A stretch of 64,000 nt of DNA from positions 54,278,397 to 54,342,396 of the forward strand of contig NC_087065.1 of NCBI RefSeq assembly GCF_963678635.1, read 5' to 3'. Every line of letters starts with the position of its first letter. Position 1 is the first letter of the stretch. This DNA comes from Symsagittifera roscoffensis. Lineage: Eukaryota > Xenacoelomorpha > Acoela > Convolutidae. A program made the translations under genes and the position numbers. Of the stretch, positions 23,201 to 38,200 are shown in pieces. Below the pieces are notes generated by a model that was given only the letters and a program-made list of their open reading frames with translations, did no database searches and was not told where the DNA came from.

Positions 23201-26200
23201 TTAAAATACTCAGCTTAAAAGCCGACCAACATTAGTCTGCAGGGTTGTTTGAATTTTATATTTGATTCTTGATATAATTGATACAATTTCTTGAAACCAT
23301 AAAAAAAACTTGTCAAGTGAATTTTCATTTTTATACAAACTGATGACATAATTTAGATTTATGTGTCAATACATTACTTGAGAGAGCCTCATAAGTCTAG
23401 TTTGTTTTCAAGCCTCTCAGCAAACTTAATAAACTTAGAACTATAAAACTGAAGTAAGCCTACTTGTTACATGGCATTGTAACGACCCAGACCCATAAAG
23501 ACTCAAATTGACTGAATGGTCTCAAGCATTTGACTTTGCTATATATAATCAAGAATTACAAACTCGACCAAATGCATATTCATTAAACACCAATACAAAC
23601 GCCTCGGGCGAAAATTTTTTGTATGACGCTTTAGGGCATTTTTGGAAAATTTTGACCAAAAGAAGTGCGTTTTTTTACGGACACCCCCAAGATTTAGCAT
23701 CCAGGGGCACCAAAGGCCCTTTAAGGAACAATTCAGTGTAGGTCAGCCAAAATTAGTACCAATTAAAATAGTACCAGGGGGAAACGAGTTGCAAATTCCT
23801 GAAACTGAAGGAGAGAGAGAGAGCTCGGCCTCCTCTAAATTCGCTACAGGGGATGTATATTGCAATTGCTAAGGCGCCGCTATGATGAATAAAACTTTTA
23901 AGTTTTATATAAAAAATAGAGATATTTTTTACAGATGTTTTCACCCGATTTTCTCACCGTCTATTTCTCCACTTCTTTAGAACCATGGCCCAATGTAAAG
24001 AAAAAATTGAGATCTTCTTAGAGTCGGAAGTTATGCTGATGAAATTATATGATGAATATAAAATGATAATTTCGGCCATTTTTTTCAGAATAAATGGCCC
24101 AAAACCATTAGAGATGAAAACAGTTTAGCTGTTAATTTGATCAGAAAAATACGCACAACAATTTATGAAAGCTTTATCAACTACTTGTTGCATTATAGAC
24201 CACCTTATGCATATTTATGATTTAACGTGCTTTTTTTTCTGTTTTTCACGCATCAACCTGTTGATTCAATCACAAATGTAGCCATACACTAAACATCACA
24301 ATTTTGATAAATCTATCTAATTGTTGCTATAGACATGGCAACAGAGAATACATCTGATTAATTATATTTATTACACCCATCACCAATCTTCATACCATCA
24401 GCGCAGTGGTAAATTTGAAAATGCACATGCGTTTTGTTTTCTGTGTTCAACAGAATAGAAATAAAAATACAATAAAAAAGAACGAGGAGCAAAAGTACTT
24501 CGTTTATAGTGCTTATAAGATTATTTAACATAATTTAACTACATCAAACACGTTAAACACACATGATATAACTTGTACTCAAGCTGGACGTAAACTATAA
24601 TTAGCTAATTATCTCGAGCGAAAGTTGACCTGCGCTTATTGTCTAGAATTTGAATACACGAACATGATACCAAAAACCCATATGAAGTTTTAATGCAAAA
24701 CAATAAAATCATCAGTCACAATGAAAGCATGCAACATGCCAAATTACAACGACCGCGCAGGAATCCGACGCGTTATATGAAGTGGATCAGTTTTTAAAGT
24801 TAACCCAATTACGCGATGATACTTTAGACGGCAGATTAATGAAAATTGAGTTATAATGAACTTTGAACAAAAAGAACAGTTTCTCCCCTTTATTGGTTTC
24901 GAGAAGATATCGTTCACTAGGTTAAAGGATTTTTTCAGGCAATCAGAAGTCGGCATTTAATTTTCGCGGGGAGATCGATCACTTGGTTACAGGCACTCTT
25001 GTTCAGCAACTCAGAAATCAGCATTTTCTACGATAGCTTTTTTCCGAATTTGCACTTTAATTTAGGGTGCGATCGATCACTTGGGTAATTTAGGGGGAAT
25101 TGTTCACATTTCACACAAGATAAGTTCGTGTTACCTAACTGTCAAAGTGCTAATAAGTTTACCAACTTCAGATCACATTTCCCATTTTGGCCGCGGTCAC
25201 TAAATTTACCTTATATTATTTAAAACAAAACATCCACATATAAAAACTTGAAAAAATTCGAATTTTAATTCCAAAATATGGCCAAGAATATACTAGCATC
25301 AAGACGAAGCATTTATTCTCCCCAACACGAAATCATTCACGAAATCAAAGTGCTACAGTTTGCGTCTATTGAGACATTGTTAGGAAGAATTATAGCAACC
25401 CTGTACTCCCCTCCACCCACATGATCGCATAATCGAATAGGTAAAAACAACTGGAAACACAACAAAATTTCAATCAGATACTGAGTTGATAATTTAATTA
25501 TTTTCAAAAACTAACTTAGAACCCGGTTTGAATGAAACGAATCAGCAGTTTAGTAGAAAACTTTTTGAATGTGAACATGAGAAATGAGGTTCAAATCCCG
25601 TATAACTGAGCAAACTTCGACAGTTTAGGGCATGTTCCACTTAGCTGTTCAACTTCGACAAAACGAAGCTTCCAAGTTATAGAAAATGCAATAGCTCTCC
25701 TTCAATGATCTTAATTTTGATAGCTCTTCCGGACCAGTCATACAAAACTTCAAAAACCCTACAACTTCAAAAAAAATCTAAATAAGGTACTTTTTTATGC
25801 TGGAGTGATGCAAAAACTGATTGAACTCGAAGAACAGTAGTGAAAAAGACATAATCGACAACAGTTGTCTTAAAAAAAACTGCAAACAAAAATTTAAAAA
25901 AAAACACAGTTCAAAATTTTTCACATGAAAAAAAAACAATACCGAAAACTTTCTCATTTAGTGGAAAATACTATTGAAATTAAACAATCATAATAATATT
26001 GAAAAATTTAGGAAGCGCGAAATAAAGCTTCCAAGATAAACTTTCCTGGAGTGAAATCCCGAATATTAAAATACTTGTCTAAAAAAGTTTCGTTTATAAG
26101 ACAAGACCTACTCGCTCGCTTCACTCGCACAAAATTTAGAATAATTTCTGAAAATTGTTTTGCCGCTTTTTGGCGCTTACGCTATACTAGAACAAGACTG

Positions 26201-29200
26201 CTCGCATCAGGGCAAAGCCTTGATTATTCTGACTGCCTATTAATTGCTCTCGAATCGTATATGATAATTGGTATATGAAAAATTGACAAACTACAAACTT
26301 TAGGCTGATAATATCAAAATGATCAAATGTGAGTCCTGTATGGAATTGAAAAGACTAATAAGCTTGCCTCAATTAATTTTGGAACGATTATGAGGGCAGA
26401 TATATTGACTTGCAATAAATAATTCGCGCATTGAAACAAACTATCAAAGTATTCTTCGAGCAGCAAAGCCGCACTTTAGTCAAAAGAAGCATACTTGCTT
26501 GGCTATCACAAGATTTCCGGATCGATGCCAATACAGAGTCACTTTTTCTAAAAATGGTGTGAAGAAAAAAAACACCCCGGGTATACATATTCTTCACTTT
26601 CTTTGAAAGTCGGAACAACAAAATATGCATCACTCGTTAATTATCCCAAATCAGCCACACTTAAAGTCCCCTAGTTTTACAGAAAGTGATCTCAGGAAAA
26701 AGTTTTTAAATATAGAACTAATGACATCACAATCATCAGACGATATATCAAAAATTGTCGATGAAACATCAAAGTTTAAGAAAAAACCACGCAGATAAAA
26801 AAACTCCATTACGTTATTCGAAATTCGATATAAAAACGTATTCGGTTGCTCAAAACAGGTTAAGGTAACAGACTATAATTGATTTTCAAATTGATCAAAA
26901 GCTCGAACAAAAAAAATTTAAGAAGCTGTTCAACTGGTTTCCAACAGAAGCAACAAACTAAACGGCACGTTGATCAGCATTCAAACTAGGGATTCCGACT
27001 TTCGCGGAAAAGATAGAAAGTTTGAACTTGCTGTGGTTTTTTCCTCTAGACAAATTTCGACTAAGTTCGTGTTACCTAACTGTCAAATTGCTACTAATTT
27101 TATCAACTTCAGATCACATTTCCCATTTTGGCCGCGGTCACTAAATTTACCTTATTTTAACTAAAAGAAAAAACATCCTCACATAAAAACTTGAGAAAAT
27201 TCGAATTTTCATTTTAAAATCTGGCCAAGAATAAATTAACATCAAGACGAAGCAGTTTTTCTCCCCAACACGAAATCAAATACGAAATCAAAGTGCTATA
27301 GTTTGCGTCTAATTTTAGGAAGAGTTATAGCAACCCTGTACTCCCCTCCACCCACATGATCGCATAATCGAATAGATAAAAACAACTGGAAACTCAACAA
27401 AATTTCAATCAGATTCTGAGTTGTTAATTTAATTATTTTCAGAAACTAACTTAGAACCCGGTTTGAATGAAACGAATCAGCAGTTTAGTATAAAAGTTTT
27501 TGAATGTGAACATGAGAAACGAGGTTCAAATCCCGTATAACTGACCAAACTTCGACAGTTTAGGGCATGTTCCACTTACCTGTTCAACTTCGACCAAACG
27601 AAGCTACCAAATTATCGAAAATGCAATAACTCTCCTGCAAGGATCTTAATTTTGATAGCTCCTCCGGACCAGTCATACAAAACTTCAAAAACGCCACAAC
27701 TTCAAAAAAAATCTAAACAAGGTTTTCTTATGCTGGAGTGATGCTAAAACTGATTGAACTCGTAAAACAATAGTGAAAAAAACATAAGCGACAGCAGCTG
27801 TCTTCAAAAAAATCCGCAAACAAAAATTTAAAATTATACAGAAATTAAAAATGAATTTTTCACATTCAGTGAAAAATACTATTGAAATTAAACAAAACTA
27901 AAAAATTGAAAAATTTAGGAAGCGCTAAATGAAGCTTCCAGGATAAATTTTTCTAGAGTGAAATCCCGAAATCCTGCAAGGATCTTAATTTTGATCGTGA
28001 AATCCTGCAAGAATCTTAAATTTGATAGCTCCTCCGGACCAGTCATACAAAACTTCAAAAACCCCACAACTTCAAAAAAAAATGTAAATAAAGTTTCTAT
28101 GCTGGAGTGATGCTACAACTGATTGAACTCGTAGAACAATAAAGAAAAAAAACATTAACGACAGCAGCTGTCTTCAAAAAAATCCGCAAACAAAAATTTA
28201 AAATTAAACTGAAATTAAACAGGAATTTTTCTCATTCAGTGGAAAATACTATTGAAATCGAACAATAATAAAAAAACAAAAAAAAAGACAAGACCTACTC
28301 GCTCGCTTCACTCGCACAAAGTTTAGAATGATTTCTGAAAATTGTTTTGCCACTTTTTGGCGCTAACGCTATACTAGAACAAGACTGCTCGTATCAGGGC
28401 AAAGCCTTGATTATTCTGACTGCCTGTTAATTGGTCTCGAATCGTATATGATAATTGGTATATGAAAAATTGACAAACTACAAACTTTTGACTGATAATA
28501 TCAAAGTGATAAAATTTGAGTCCTGTATGGAATTTAAAAGACTAATTGGCTTGCCTCAATTCATTTTGGAACGATGATGAGCGCGGATATATTGACTTGC
28601 AATAAATAGTTCGCGTATTGAAACAAACTATCAAAGTATTCTTCGAGCAGCAAAGCCGCACTTTATTCAAAAGAAGCTTACTTGCTTGGCTATCACAAGA
28701 TTTCTGGATCGATGCCAATACAGAGTCACCTTATCTAAAACTGGTCTCAATAAAAAAAAACCGGGTATACATATTCATCACTTTCTTTGAAAGTCGGAAC
28801 AACAAAATATGCATTACTCGTTAATTATCCTAAATCTGCCACATTTAAAGTCCCCTAGTTTTACAGAAAGTAATCACAGGAAAAAGTTTTTAAATATAGA
28901 ATTAATGACATCACAATCATCAAACGATATATCAAAAATTGTCAATGAAATATCGAAATTTAGAAAAAAAATCACGCAGATAAAAAACTTCACTACAATC
29001 TTCGAAATTCGATAAAAAAACGTATTAGCTGGCTCAAAACAGGTTAAGCTAACAGACTATTATTGATTTTCAAATAAATCAAAAGCGCAAACAAAAAAAA
29101 TTAAAGAAGCTGTTCAACTGATTTCCAAGCAGAGCAACAAACAAAACGGCACGTTGATCATCATTCAAACTAGGGATTCCGACTTTCGCAGAAAAGATAG

Positions 29201-32200
29201 AAAGTTTGAACTTGCTGTGGTTTTTTCCTCTAGACAAATTTCGACTTAAGTTCGTGTTACCTAACTGTCAAATTGCTACTAAATTTATCATCTTCAAATT
29301 TCCCATTTTGGCCGCGGTCACTAAATTTACCTTATTTTAAATAAAAGAAAAAACATCCTCATATAAAAACTTGAGAAAATTCGAATTTTCATTTTAAAAT
29401 AAATTAGCATCAAGACGAAGCAGTTTTTCTCCCCAACACGAAATCAAAGTGCTATAGTTTGCGTCTAATGAGACATTGTTAGGAAGAATTATAGCAACCC
29501 TGTACTCCCCTCCACCCACATGATCGCATAATCGAATAGGTAAAAACAACTGGAAACTCAACAAAATTTCAATCAGATACTGAGTTGTTAATTTAATTAC
29601 TTTCAGAAACTAAGTTAGAACCCGGTTTGAATGAAACGAATCAGCAGTTTAGTATAAAACTTGTTGAATGTGAACATGAGAAATGAGGTTCAAATCCCGT
29701 ATAACTGCGCAAATTTCGACAGTTTAGGGCATGTTCCACTTAGATGTTCAACTTCGACAAAACGAAGCTACCAAATTATAGAAAATGCCATAACTCTCCT
29801 GCAAGGATCTTAATTTTGATAGCTCTTCCGGACCAGTCATACAAAACTTCAAAAACCCCACAACTTCAAAAAAAAATGTAAATAAAGTTTCTATGCTGGA
29901 GTGATGCTACAACTGATTGAACTCGTAGAACAATAAAGAAAAAAAACATTAACGACAGCAGCTGTCTTCAAAAAAATCCGCAAACAAAAATTTAAAATTA
30001 AACTGAAATTAAACAGGAATTTTTCTCATTCAGTGGAAAATACTATTGAAATCGAACAATAATAAAAAAACAAAAAAAAAGACAAGACCTACTCGCTCGC
30101 TTCACTCGCACAAAGTTTAGAATGATTTCTGAAAATTGTTTTGCCGCTTTTTGGCGCTAACGCTATACTAGAACAAGACTGCTCGTATCAGGGCAAAGCC
30201 TTGATTATTCTGACTGCCTGTTAATTGGTCTCGAATCGTATATGATAATTGGTATATGAAAAATTGACAAACTACAAACTTTTGACTGATAATATCAAAG
30301 TGATAAAATTTGAGTCCTGTATGGAATTTAAAAGACTAATTAGCTTGCCTCAATTCATTTTGGAACGATGATGAGCGCGGATATATTGACTTGCAATAAA
30401 TAGTTCGCGTATTGAAACAAACTATCAAAGTATTCTTCGAGCAGCAAAGCCGCACTTTATTCAAAAGAAGCTTACTTGCTTGGCTATCACAAGATTTCTG
30501 GATCGATGCCAATACAGAGTCACCTTATCTAAAACTGGTCTCAATAAAAAAAAAACCGGGTATACATATTCATCACTTTCTTTGAAAGTCGGAACAACAA
30601 AATATGCATTACTCGTTAATTATCCTAAATCTGCCACATTTAAAGTCCCCTAGTTTTACAGAAAGTAATCACAGGAAAAAGTTTTTAAATATAGAATTAA
30701 TGACATCACAATCATCAAACGATATATCAAAAATTGTCAATGAAATATCGAAATTTAGAAAAAAAATCACGCAGATAAAAAACTTCACTACAATCTTCGA
30801 AATTCGATAAAAAAACGTATTAGCTGGCTCAAAACAGGTTAAGCTAACAGACTATTATTGATTTTCAAATAAATCAAAAGCGCAAACAAAAAAAAATAAA
30901 GAAGCTGTTCAACTGATTTCCAAGCAGAGCAACAAACAAAACGGCACGTTGATCATCATTCAAACTAGGGATTCCGACTTTCGCAGAAAAGATAGAAAGT
31001 TTGAACTTGCTGTGGTTTTTTCCTCTAGACAAATTTCGACTTAAGTTCGTGTTACCTAACTGTCAAATTGCTACTAAATTTATCATCTTCAAATTTCCCA
31101 TTTTGGCCGCGGTCACTAAATTTACCTTATTTTAAATAAAAGAAAAATCATCCTCATATAAAAACTTGAGAAAATTCGAATTTTCATTTTAAAATAAATT
31201 AGCATCAAGACGAAGCAGTTTTTCTCCCCAACACGAAATCAAAGTGCTATAGTTTGCGTCTAATGAGACATTGTTAGGAAGAATTATAGCAACCCTGTAC
31301 TCCCCTCCACCCACATGATCGCATAATCGAATAGGTAAAAACAACTGGAAACTCAACAAAATTTCAATCAGATACTGAGTTGTTAATTTAATTACTTTCA
31401 GAAACTAAGTTAGAACCCGGTTTGAATGAAACGAATCAGCAGTTTAGTATAAAACTTGTTGAATGTGAACATGAGAAATGAGGTTCAAATCCCGTATAAC
31501 TGCGCAAATTTCGACAGTTTAGGGCATGTTCCACTTAGATGTTCAACTTCGACAAAACGAAGCTACCAAATTATAGAAAATGCCATAACTCTCCTGCAAG
31601 GATCTTAATTTTGATAGCTCTTCCGGACCAGTCATACAAAACTTCAAAAACCCCACAACTTCAAAAAAAAATCTGAATAAGGTTTTTTTATGCTGGAGTG
31701 ATGCTAAAACTGATTGAACTCGTAGAACAATTGAAAAAAATATAATCGACAGCAGCTGTCTTCAAAAAATCTGGAAACGGAAATTTAAAATTAAACAGAA
31801 ATTTTTCTCATTCAGTGAAAAATACTATTGAAATTAAACAATAAAAATAAAATTGAAAAATTTAGGAAGCGCTAAATGAAGCATTCAAGATAAGTTTTCC
31901 TGGAACTCAAGTATATTAAAATACTTGTCTGAAAAAGTTGTCAAAAAATCAAATATATCAAATATTGTCAAAAATTGCTACATAAAACATCGAAGCTTAA
32001 GAAAAACTACGCAGATCAAAAAAATTCCATTACGTTCTTCAAAATTCGATATATAAACGTATTAGCTTGCTCAAAACAGATTAAGCTAACGTAGACTATT
32101 ATTGATTTTCAAACAAATCAAAAGCTCGAACAAAAAAATGTTTAAAAAACTGTTCAACTGATTTCCATGTGAAGCAACAAATTAAACGGCACGTTGATCA

Positions 32201-35200
32201 TTATTCAAACTAGGGATTCGACTTTCGCAGAAAAGATAGAAAGTTTGAACTTGCTGTGGTTTTTTCCTCTAGACAGATTTCGACTTGAAAAACTTTTCTA
32301 AACAAAATTTGTGACAGTAGCTGAAAGATATTGATGCGGGGAAAATGGGGGTTTAATAACACACTGAAATTGATTTGCACAAAAACTCCATTTTTCGATT
32401 ACATAGAGCGTAGGCGACAAAGTAAGCCGGCTCAACAACCATTCCAAATCGAATGGAGGAAGCTCCTTGATCCTTTATAAGTCGCTTCTGTCAGTGGAAG
32501 ACTTTCATTAAAAAAAATATCAATTTTCAGTTTTTTGTTTGAACACTCTATCAATTCTTTGCCAGACACTGCTTAAACATATAAGAGGGTACTAGGAAGT
32601 TCAAGGGCTTCACTTTGACACGAGCACATTCTTTAGAGACTTTTAGCGACGGAAAAATGACGTTTCAGTATAACACAAACCTATGTTTACGCTTAATTTG
32701 TTTTAAAAAAAACTATCGGAAGTCGTATAAACACTTTCAAATGCACTGGTGATTTCTTTATACACTTTTACACAAAAAAGGAAGCAAAGTGTTTGGTTCC
32801 AATGGGTGAGAGAAAGGTAAGTTCTCCATGGAAAATAAAATTGAAAAGCTAACATGAGATGCCAAACTGCCCTTAAAAATTGTTCAAGATTAAAATCTCT
32901 TTATCTTTATGCAAAAAAAACTAAAAGAAATCTACGAGACCTGATTAAAAGTCTAAACTTAGTTCAGTAACACTTATAAACTACCCTTTCCCCAATTGAC
33001 ATGGTCAGCAAAGCCCCCATTAGAATTGGTTTTGAGGGTGTTACAATTACACTTCACCCATTTGAATTAATTTCGGAGTGTCATAAAAGCTTTTTTCATA
33101 ACATGTGTTTTGTGTCAAAGACCGCTTAGACTCACTGAATTTTACTACCCCAAAGAAATTTAATTTTTAAAATATATTTTTTTACTACCCCAAAGAAATT
33201 TAATTTTTAAAATACATTTTTTGACTAATCCGAAGTTGAACAAAAAAAATCCGCGGGTCGATGTTGTAGCCAATTAAATCACGTTGTAGCATCGTAGAGC
33301 CTCTATTGTCATTACTCGTTATTAATTTTGACCTTAAAACGTTTTACTTTAAAATGATCATTGTCCCATTTCACCTCATAGAAGATTGCTTTTCATATAC
33401 AACGTTATACATATACTGGTTACCACCAAAAATTGATATGCATCATATGATATTCTATCACTTAAACGTCTTTTAAAAAGTAGCCGAAATCATGCACTAA
33501 CCACTGGTGAGGAATGGCTTGACGATCATGTCCCGGATGACTCGGAGGTGGGCGAAGAAATTGCGTTCGTTGAAGGCCCACTTGAGGAGGAGGGAGGTCT
33601 GGTTGCGGGGCTGAGTCATCACTCGGCACACCATGGACTGATCCAAACTGCCACACCACACCTCCACCCCACTGCTCATGCTCTATTTCCGAACATTTAC
33701 AGTATACATGAGGAAAAGTGTCCATGAACTCACGGAAACCAAAATTTTCGTTAAAAATTTTTTGAAAACCGAGTCAAAAAAAAATAATTATCTGAAAGCT
33801 ATTTCAATTTCAGTTATGATTGACACTTTTTTCAAAAGTCAATGATGTTGCACCCAATTAGAAATAAGTACTTCATTCGGATCTTCCAGGGAGAAAAATA
33901 AAAAAGGGATGGTCCGTCCATTTGGCAGAATGGTCCAAGAAAACAACGCTTACGTTAATATTTACAGAATATGAACTATAAAAATGAAAACGCTACTAGT
34001 AAACTAGAGGCGGCAGCGCTTCGAGTTATCATATGGCATGGTGTTCCCATTAAAAAGGTCTAACCTCTAGCTTGGCAAGCACTACTCACGTATCCCCCTA
34101 TTCGTTATTGATTTCTTACAGCTCTTAGACCCGTTCTATTCTTAAAACATTCTTGTTTTAGACAGGCTTCCACCAAAGATAAAAGTTAGTTCCGCCTATC
34201 GGAAGACGCCTCCTTGGCAAACATTCCTCAGTCAAAAAACACTTCGTTTAAATATTCTTGAAAAACAAAAACTTAGCAAATAATCACAGTATGTACACTT
34301 AAAAATCACAGATCCAAGAAGCAGCTTCGCATCACTCGCCAAACACAGCTCAGAAACTTTCCATTCACAAAAAAAACAATATGCTGCTCAGTTAGCTGGG
34401 GTTTAGAGATTATAAGGACGAAAAGCAAATTTAAAAAGTTGAGGAAACCCAGATTGAAGTTTACAAGTAAATGAGATTTTAACACTGGCTAACCGGCTCC
34501 TGAACCTTTTAGCACTGGCTACCAGCATAGAGAGGCAGATCCAAGATAATGGGGAGCAGATTTTTAAAAAATGCCAAATAAATCTGCGCAACCGGCGACT
34601 TGTCACAAAAAACGCCGAAATTTTAAGGTTTACCGGCAAAAATGGATGTCTCAAAAAGTACAAAAAGGGCCCTTTGGGCGATCAAGGGGTCAAATACTTG
34701 AGGACGGACGTGAACTTTTTTACTTCAAGTCGAACAATCCTCCTTTGATTGTGTTTCATATGCATATAAGGTTGTTCATCCGAACAGAAACAAAACTTCA
34801 AAGACAAAAATTATCGGCCCTGCTTTTAAAGGCCGATGATACTTGAGTACTGACAGAAGCGGTAAGAAGACAAAGATGGTGATATTGATATACCTTTGCA
34901 AACCACGTGTAAGACTTCGGACTCCTAGCACACTCCACTCCCGCAGTCGTGGAATCCCCGTCTGGGGTCCCATTTGCTCCCGAATATGCAGACGATCCCA
35001 GAAGGTTCTCAGTAGAGGCAGGATCATTGATCACCAGAGTCACATAAGGACTCTCGGCTTCCTCTGGCAAACTGGAAAACAAAACCACATCTTGAAATAA
35101 CGTAACCTGACATTGGCACCACTTTTGAGAAGTTTTAAAAAACTTCATTTCATTCAACACAGGCGAACCTGTGCTTCGCAAGAGTTTCAATACAACAATG

Positions 35201-38200
35201 AACGAAACTGTGTTCAAAATCATCTTTTTCAAAATTTGAACTAAAACATCTGAACACCACGTAAAATTTCGCAAAATAATATAACCAACTCGTTGTGCAC
35301 AACAGATGACCAGTGGTAAAAACGAAAGAAGGCAAAACGCAAAAAACGCCATCGAGTATGATATCCCCTTGCGTCATCAGCTGGTTTTTTGAAATGTATA
35401 ACTTATGAACTTTGAGTAAATTTATGCCTTGATGTCCCCAAATTTCCGATTGGTTTCAAGTCCCGTCCCACACCAATCGTACAGCCAGTTGACGAAACTA
35501 GTAAAGGCATGAGGTTGGGAATTTTAAAATCTTGAGTTCGATAACCGCAGTCTCTATCAGCGCCTCTATCAGATCACATGAAAAAAAAACTCAACAACAA
35601 AATGACTTCTTGAGACAAAGCCACCAATATTAGAAATATGAAGCTTTTCACTCTGGAAACATTGCCTTTTGAATAAGAAAAAAATGAAAAATGAAAGAAT
35701 TGAGTATGAAGTATAAGTAAAAATTAGAAACCAAAAAGCTGACATTATTTGAAAAAAAAAGCGTTACGTTATTCATTACTCGGTAAGGGATAAACTTATC
35801 GGTAAGGACAGGGGCGGATCTAGGATTTACTCGAGGGGGGCGCGGGGGGAGTTACGGCGGATTTTCAAAATTTTTTGAAAAAAAAAACAGGTCAAAAAAG
35901 CCGTTTTTGGGCACTTTTTGGAAAAAATTGACAAAAAATTGCGTTTTTTGGCGCGCGCGTTCCCCCTCAAAGTTACTATATATTGTAAAAAGTACCAAGG
36001 GGGACACTTTGGGTCAGCAGGGGGTCGAATCCCTGAACTAGTAGAACCTAATTTGATCGTTTTCTCACATTAAATTCATTCCATTCTATTTTTTAACATC
36101 CGACATATTCCGCTGTTCGAGTTCTTTCACTAAACTATTTTAAAAACGGTTTTAATGATTATTCATCAGTCACTATGCCATATTGTGGTTTCATACTTTG
36201 AACTGTTTTTTTTGGAATCCAAGATATTCGGAACAATTTGATTCACTCGGTTTATTATTCAACAAACGAATTAGACAAAGCAAGTTTTTTCAAGCTATTA
36301 CGATAAAAAATTTTACATAGAGGCAAAGCAGAGCGTCGCACCACTTGCGATACAGTTGGGAAAAAAATTGGAACTGTAAGAAAAATCTAAATGTAGCAAA
36401 AAGAATAAAGCTAGTTTTGGACAAAAAAATGCCATGGCAAAAGAATGAAATAAGGACTGGTAGAAAACTTAGCAAGCGGTAGAAAAAATCCAAAATTGGC
36501 GCATCGTAGAATTTTTTTTGCTCTGCGCAATTTTTTGTTATTGCGTTTAGGGTTTTGGTTTATTTCTTCCATTTACAAAGTCAATGTTACTTAAATTATA
36601 AACAGCAGAAATAAACCAAAACACTAAACGCAACAACAAAAAATTGCGCAGAGCAAAAAAAATCTACGATGCGACAACTAAGCCGACAAAACATAAGCAG
36701 ACACATAAAAAGCCAACAATTTTTGCAAAATATTTCGCGTTTGAAAAAAATAGGTCTGTCAGATATGTATAAATCTCAATCCTATGGTAGGAGGACACAG
36801 TCAGGGTACTCCCAGGGGTTGCGAAACTATCCCCGAAATATGACTGCACAATTTTTTTTTAGTTTATACATAAGACGTTTTTAAATGATGTTGTCATGAT
36901 TCATAAATTCTGTGAACAAACTTACTAACTGGAAAAAGTCTAGTACCGGTTGCAAAACACTGGCTATCGCAAGCGTAAAAAGCAATATTAGTACAGACAG
37001 CACATTAAACATGTAGAAATGGATACATTTTAGTTTCACTGTTATTTCCCTTCATCCAAAAACCAGCACCAATTGATTAATGGCTAAAAATATAAATTGC
37101 AAAATTGTTTTACTTACGGGATCTGCAAATAAACAACATCTCATTACAATTTTCATGCAATGCTTCTTCGACGACACATGAAATCATGATATTTAGATCA
37201 ATAGTAACACCAAAGTCGACAGCCAGCAATTTCTGTTTCAAAATATCCAATTTGAATTTCGATAATCAAGGGACGTGCCTTCAACAAGGATGCAAAAAAA
37301 CATTCATGAACAAATCTAAAAAGTGCGCTTTGACAGATGACGGAAAACACACGAAAAATTCCGTTGACTCCTGGTGATTCAAGAAAAATTATTCTGACCT
37401 GCCGAGTAATCCGAGGTACATAATCTGGGTGTCCCAGGGATTCAATTCTGACATAGGCGAGGAGTCTGCTGAGGAGTTGGCGGGAGCCTTCTTGGAAGAG
37501 GCAACGTTGTCGCATATGATCACAGTGCATTTATTGCCCCCTCCCACGTCCCAGCCTACAATACCTTTGCCATCCTCGTCCTTAAGGAGCTCTGGGCTGG
37601 GGAGGAATTTGGTCGCAGTGTGTCCCAATTGCCCGAATTCATTGGAGCCGAAGCCGAGAATCTATTCGAAACAATAGTCTCAGTCTAAGTTTATTCAATA
37701 GTCTCAGTCTACGTTTATTCGAGAGACTTTAACGACTTGGCAATCAATCCCCCGTAGGCTGTGTTTTCCGTCCGATTTCAGTTACCTCACGGAAAACTCG
37801 AAGGGATTCAGCCGATGACAATTCAGATTCCAAAAAAATAAGAGATTCAGATTCCAAAAAAAAATAAAAATTCTCTCATTCTAAAGAAAAACTGGTCCGA
37901 AATTTTCGAGTTTTCCGACTTACTTTCAAAGTGGAAATTTCAGACTGAATTTTCAATCTACTTATTCCTAAATTCTTTAGTTCATTTGCCAGCATTAAAT
38001 TTTACTGTATTTACCAATTCAGCCTCCTCTCACTAGCTAAAAAAAACAGAAAGCTGAAAAAAGTCTGTCCGTTTTGACAAAACTTGTCCATAAATTGACA
38101 AAAGTACAGATATGGAGAAGACAATCAGGTTCAAATTGAACGGTATAAGTATGACATTTGGCCCCTTAAAACATTGATAGGTCCCTCAAAAAAATTTATT

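Noticed and set aside
28618-29015. Two overlapping short frames as a gene within the tandem array
   Set aside because: The frame differs between copies through an A9/A10 tract and no domain or splice signals are seen.
25122-32285. CRISPR-like array
   Set aside because: The units are kilobases long, the genome is eukaryotic, and there is no repeat-spacer pattern.
34798-35352. 184-codon minus-strand frame with a hydrophobic start
   Set aside because: Its middle is alsin exon 6, whose splice sites define 35071-34894; the extra parts are intron.
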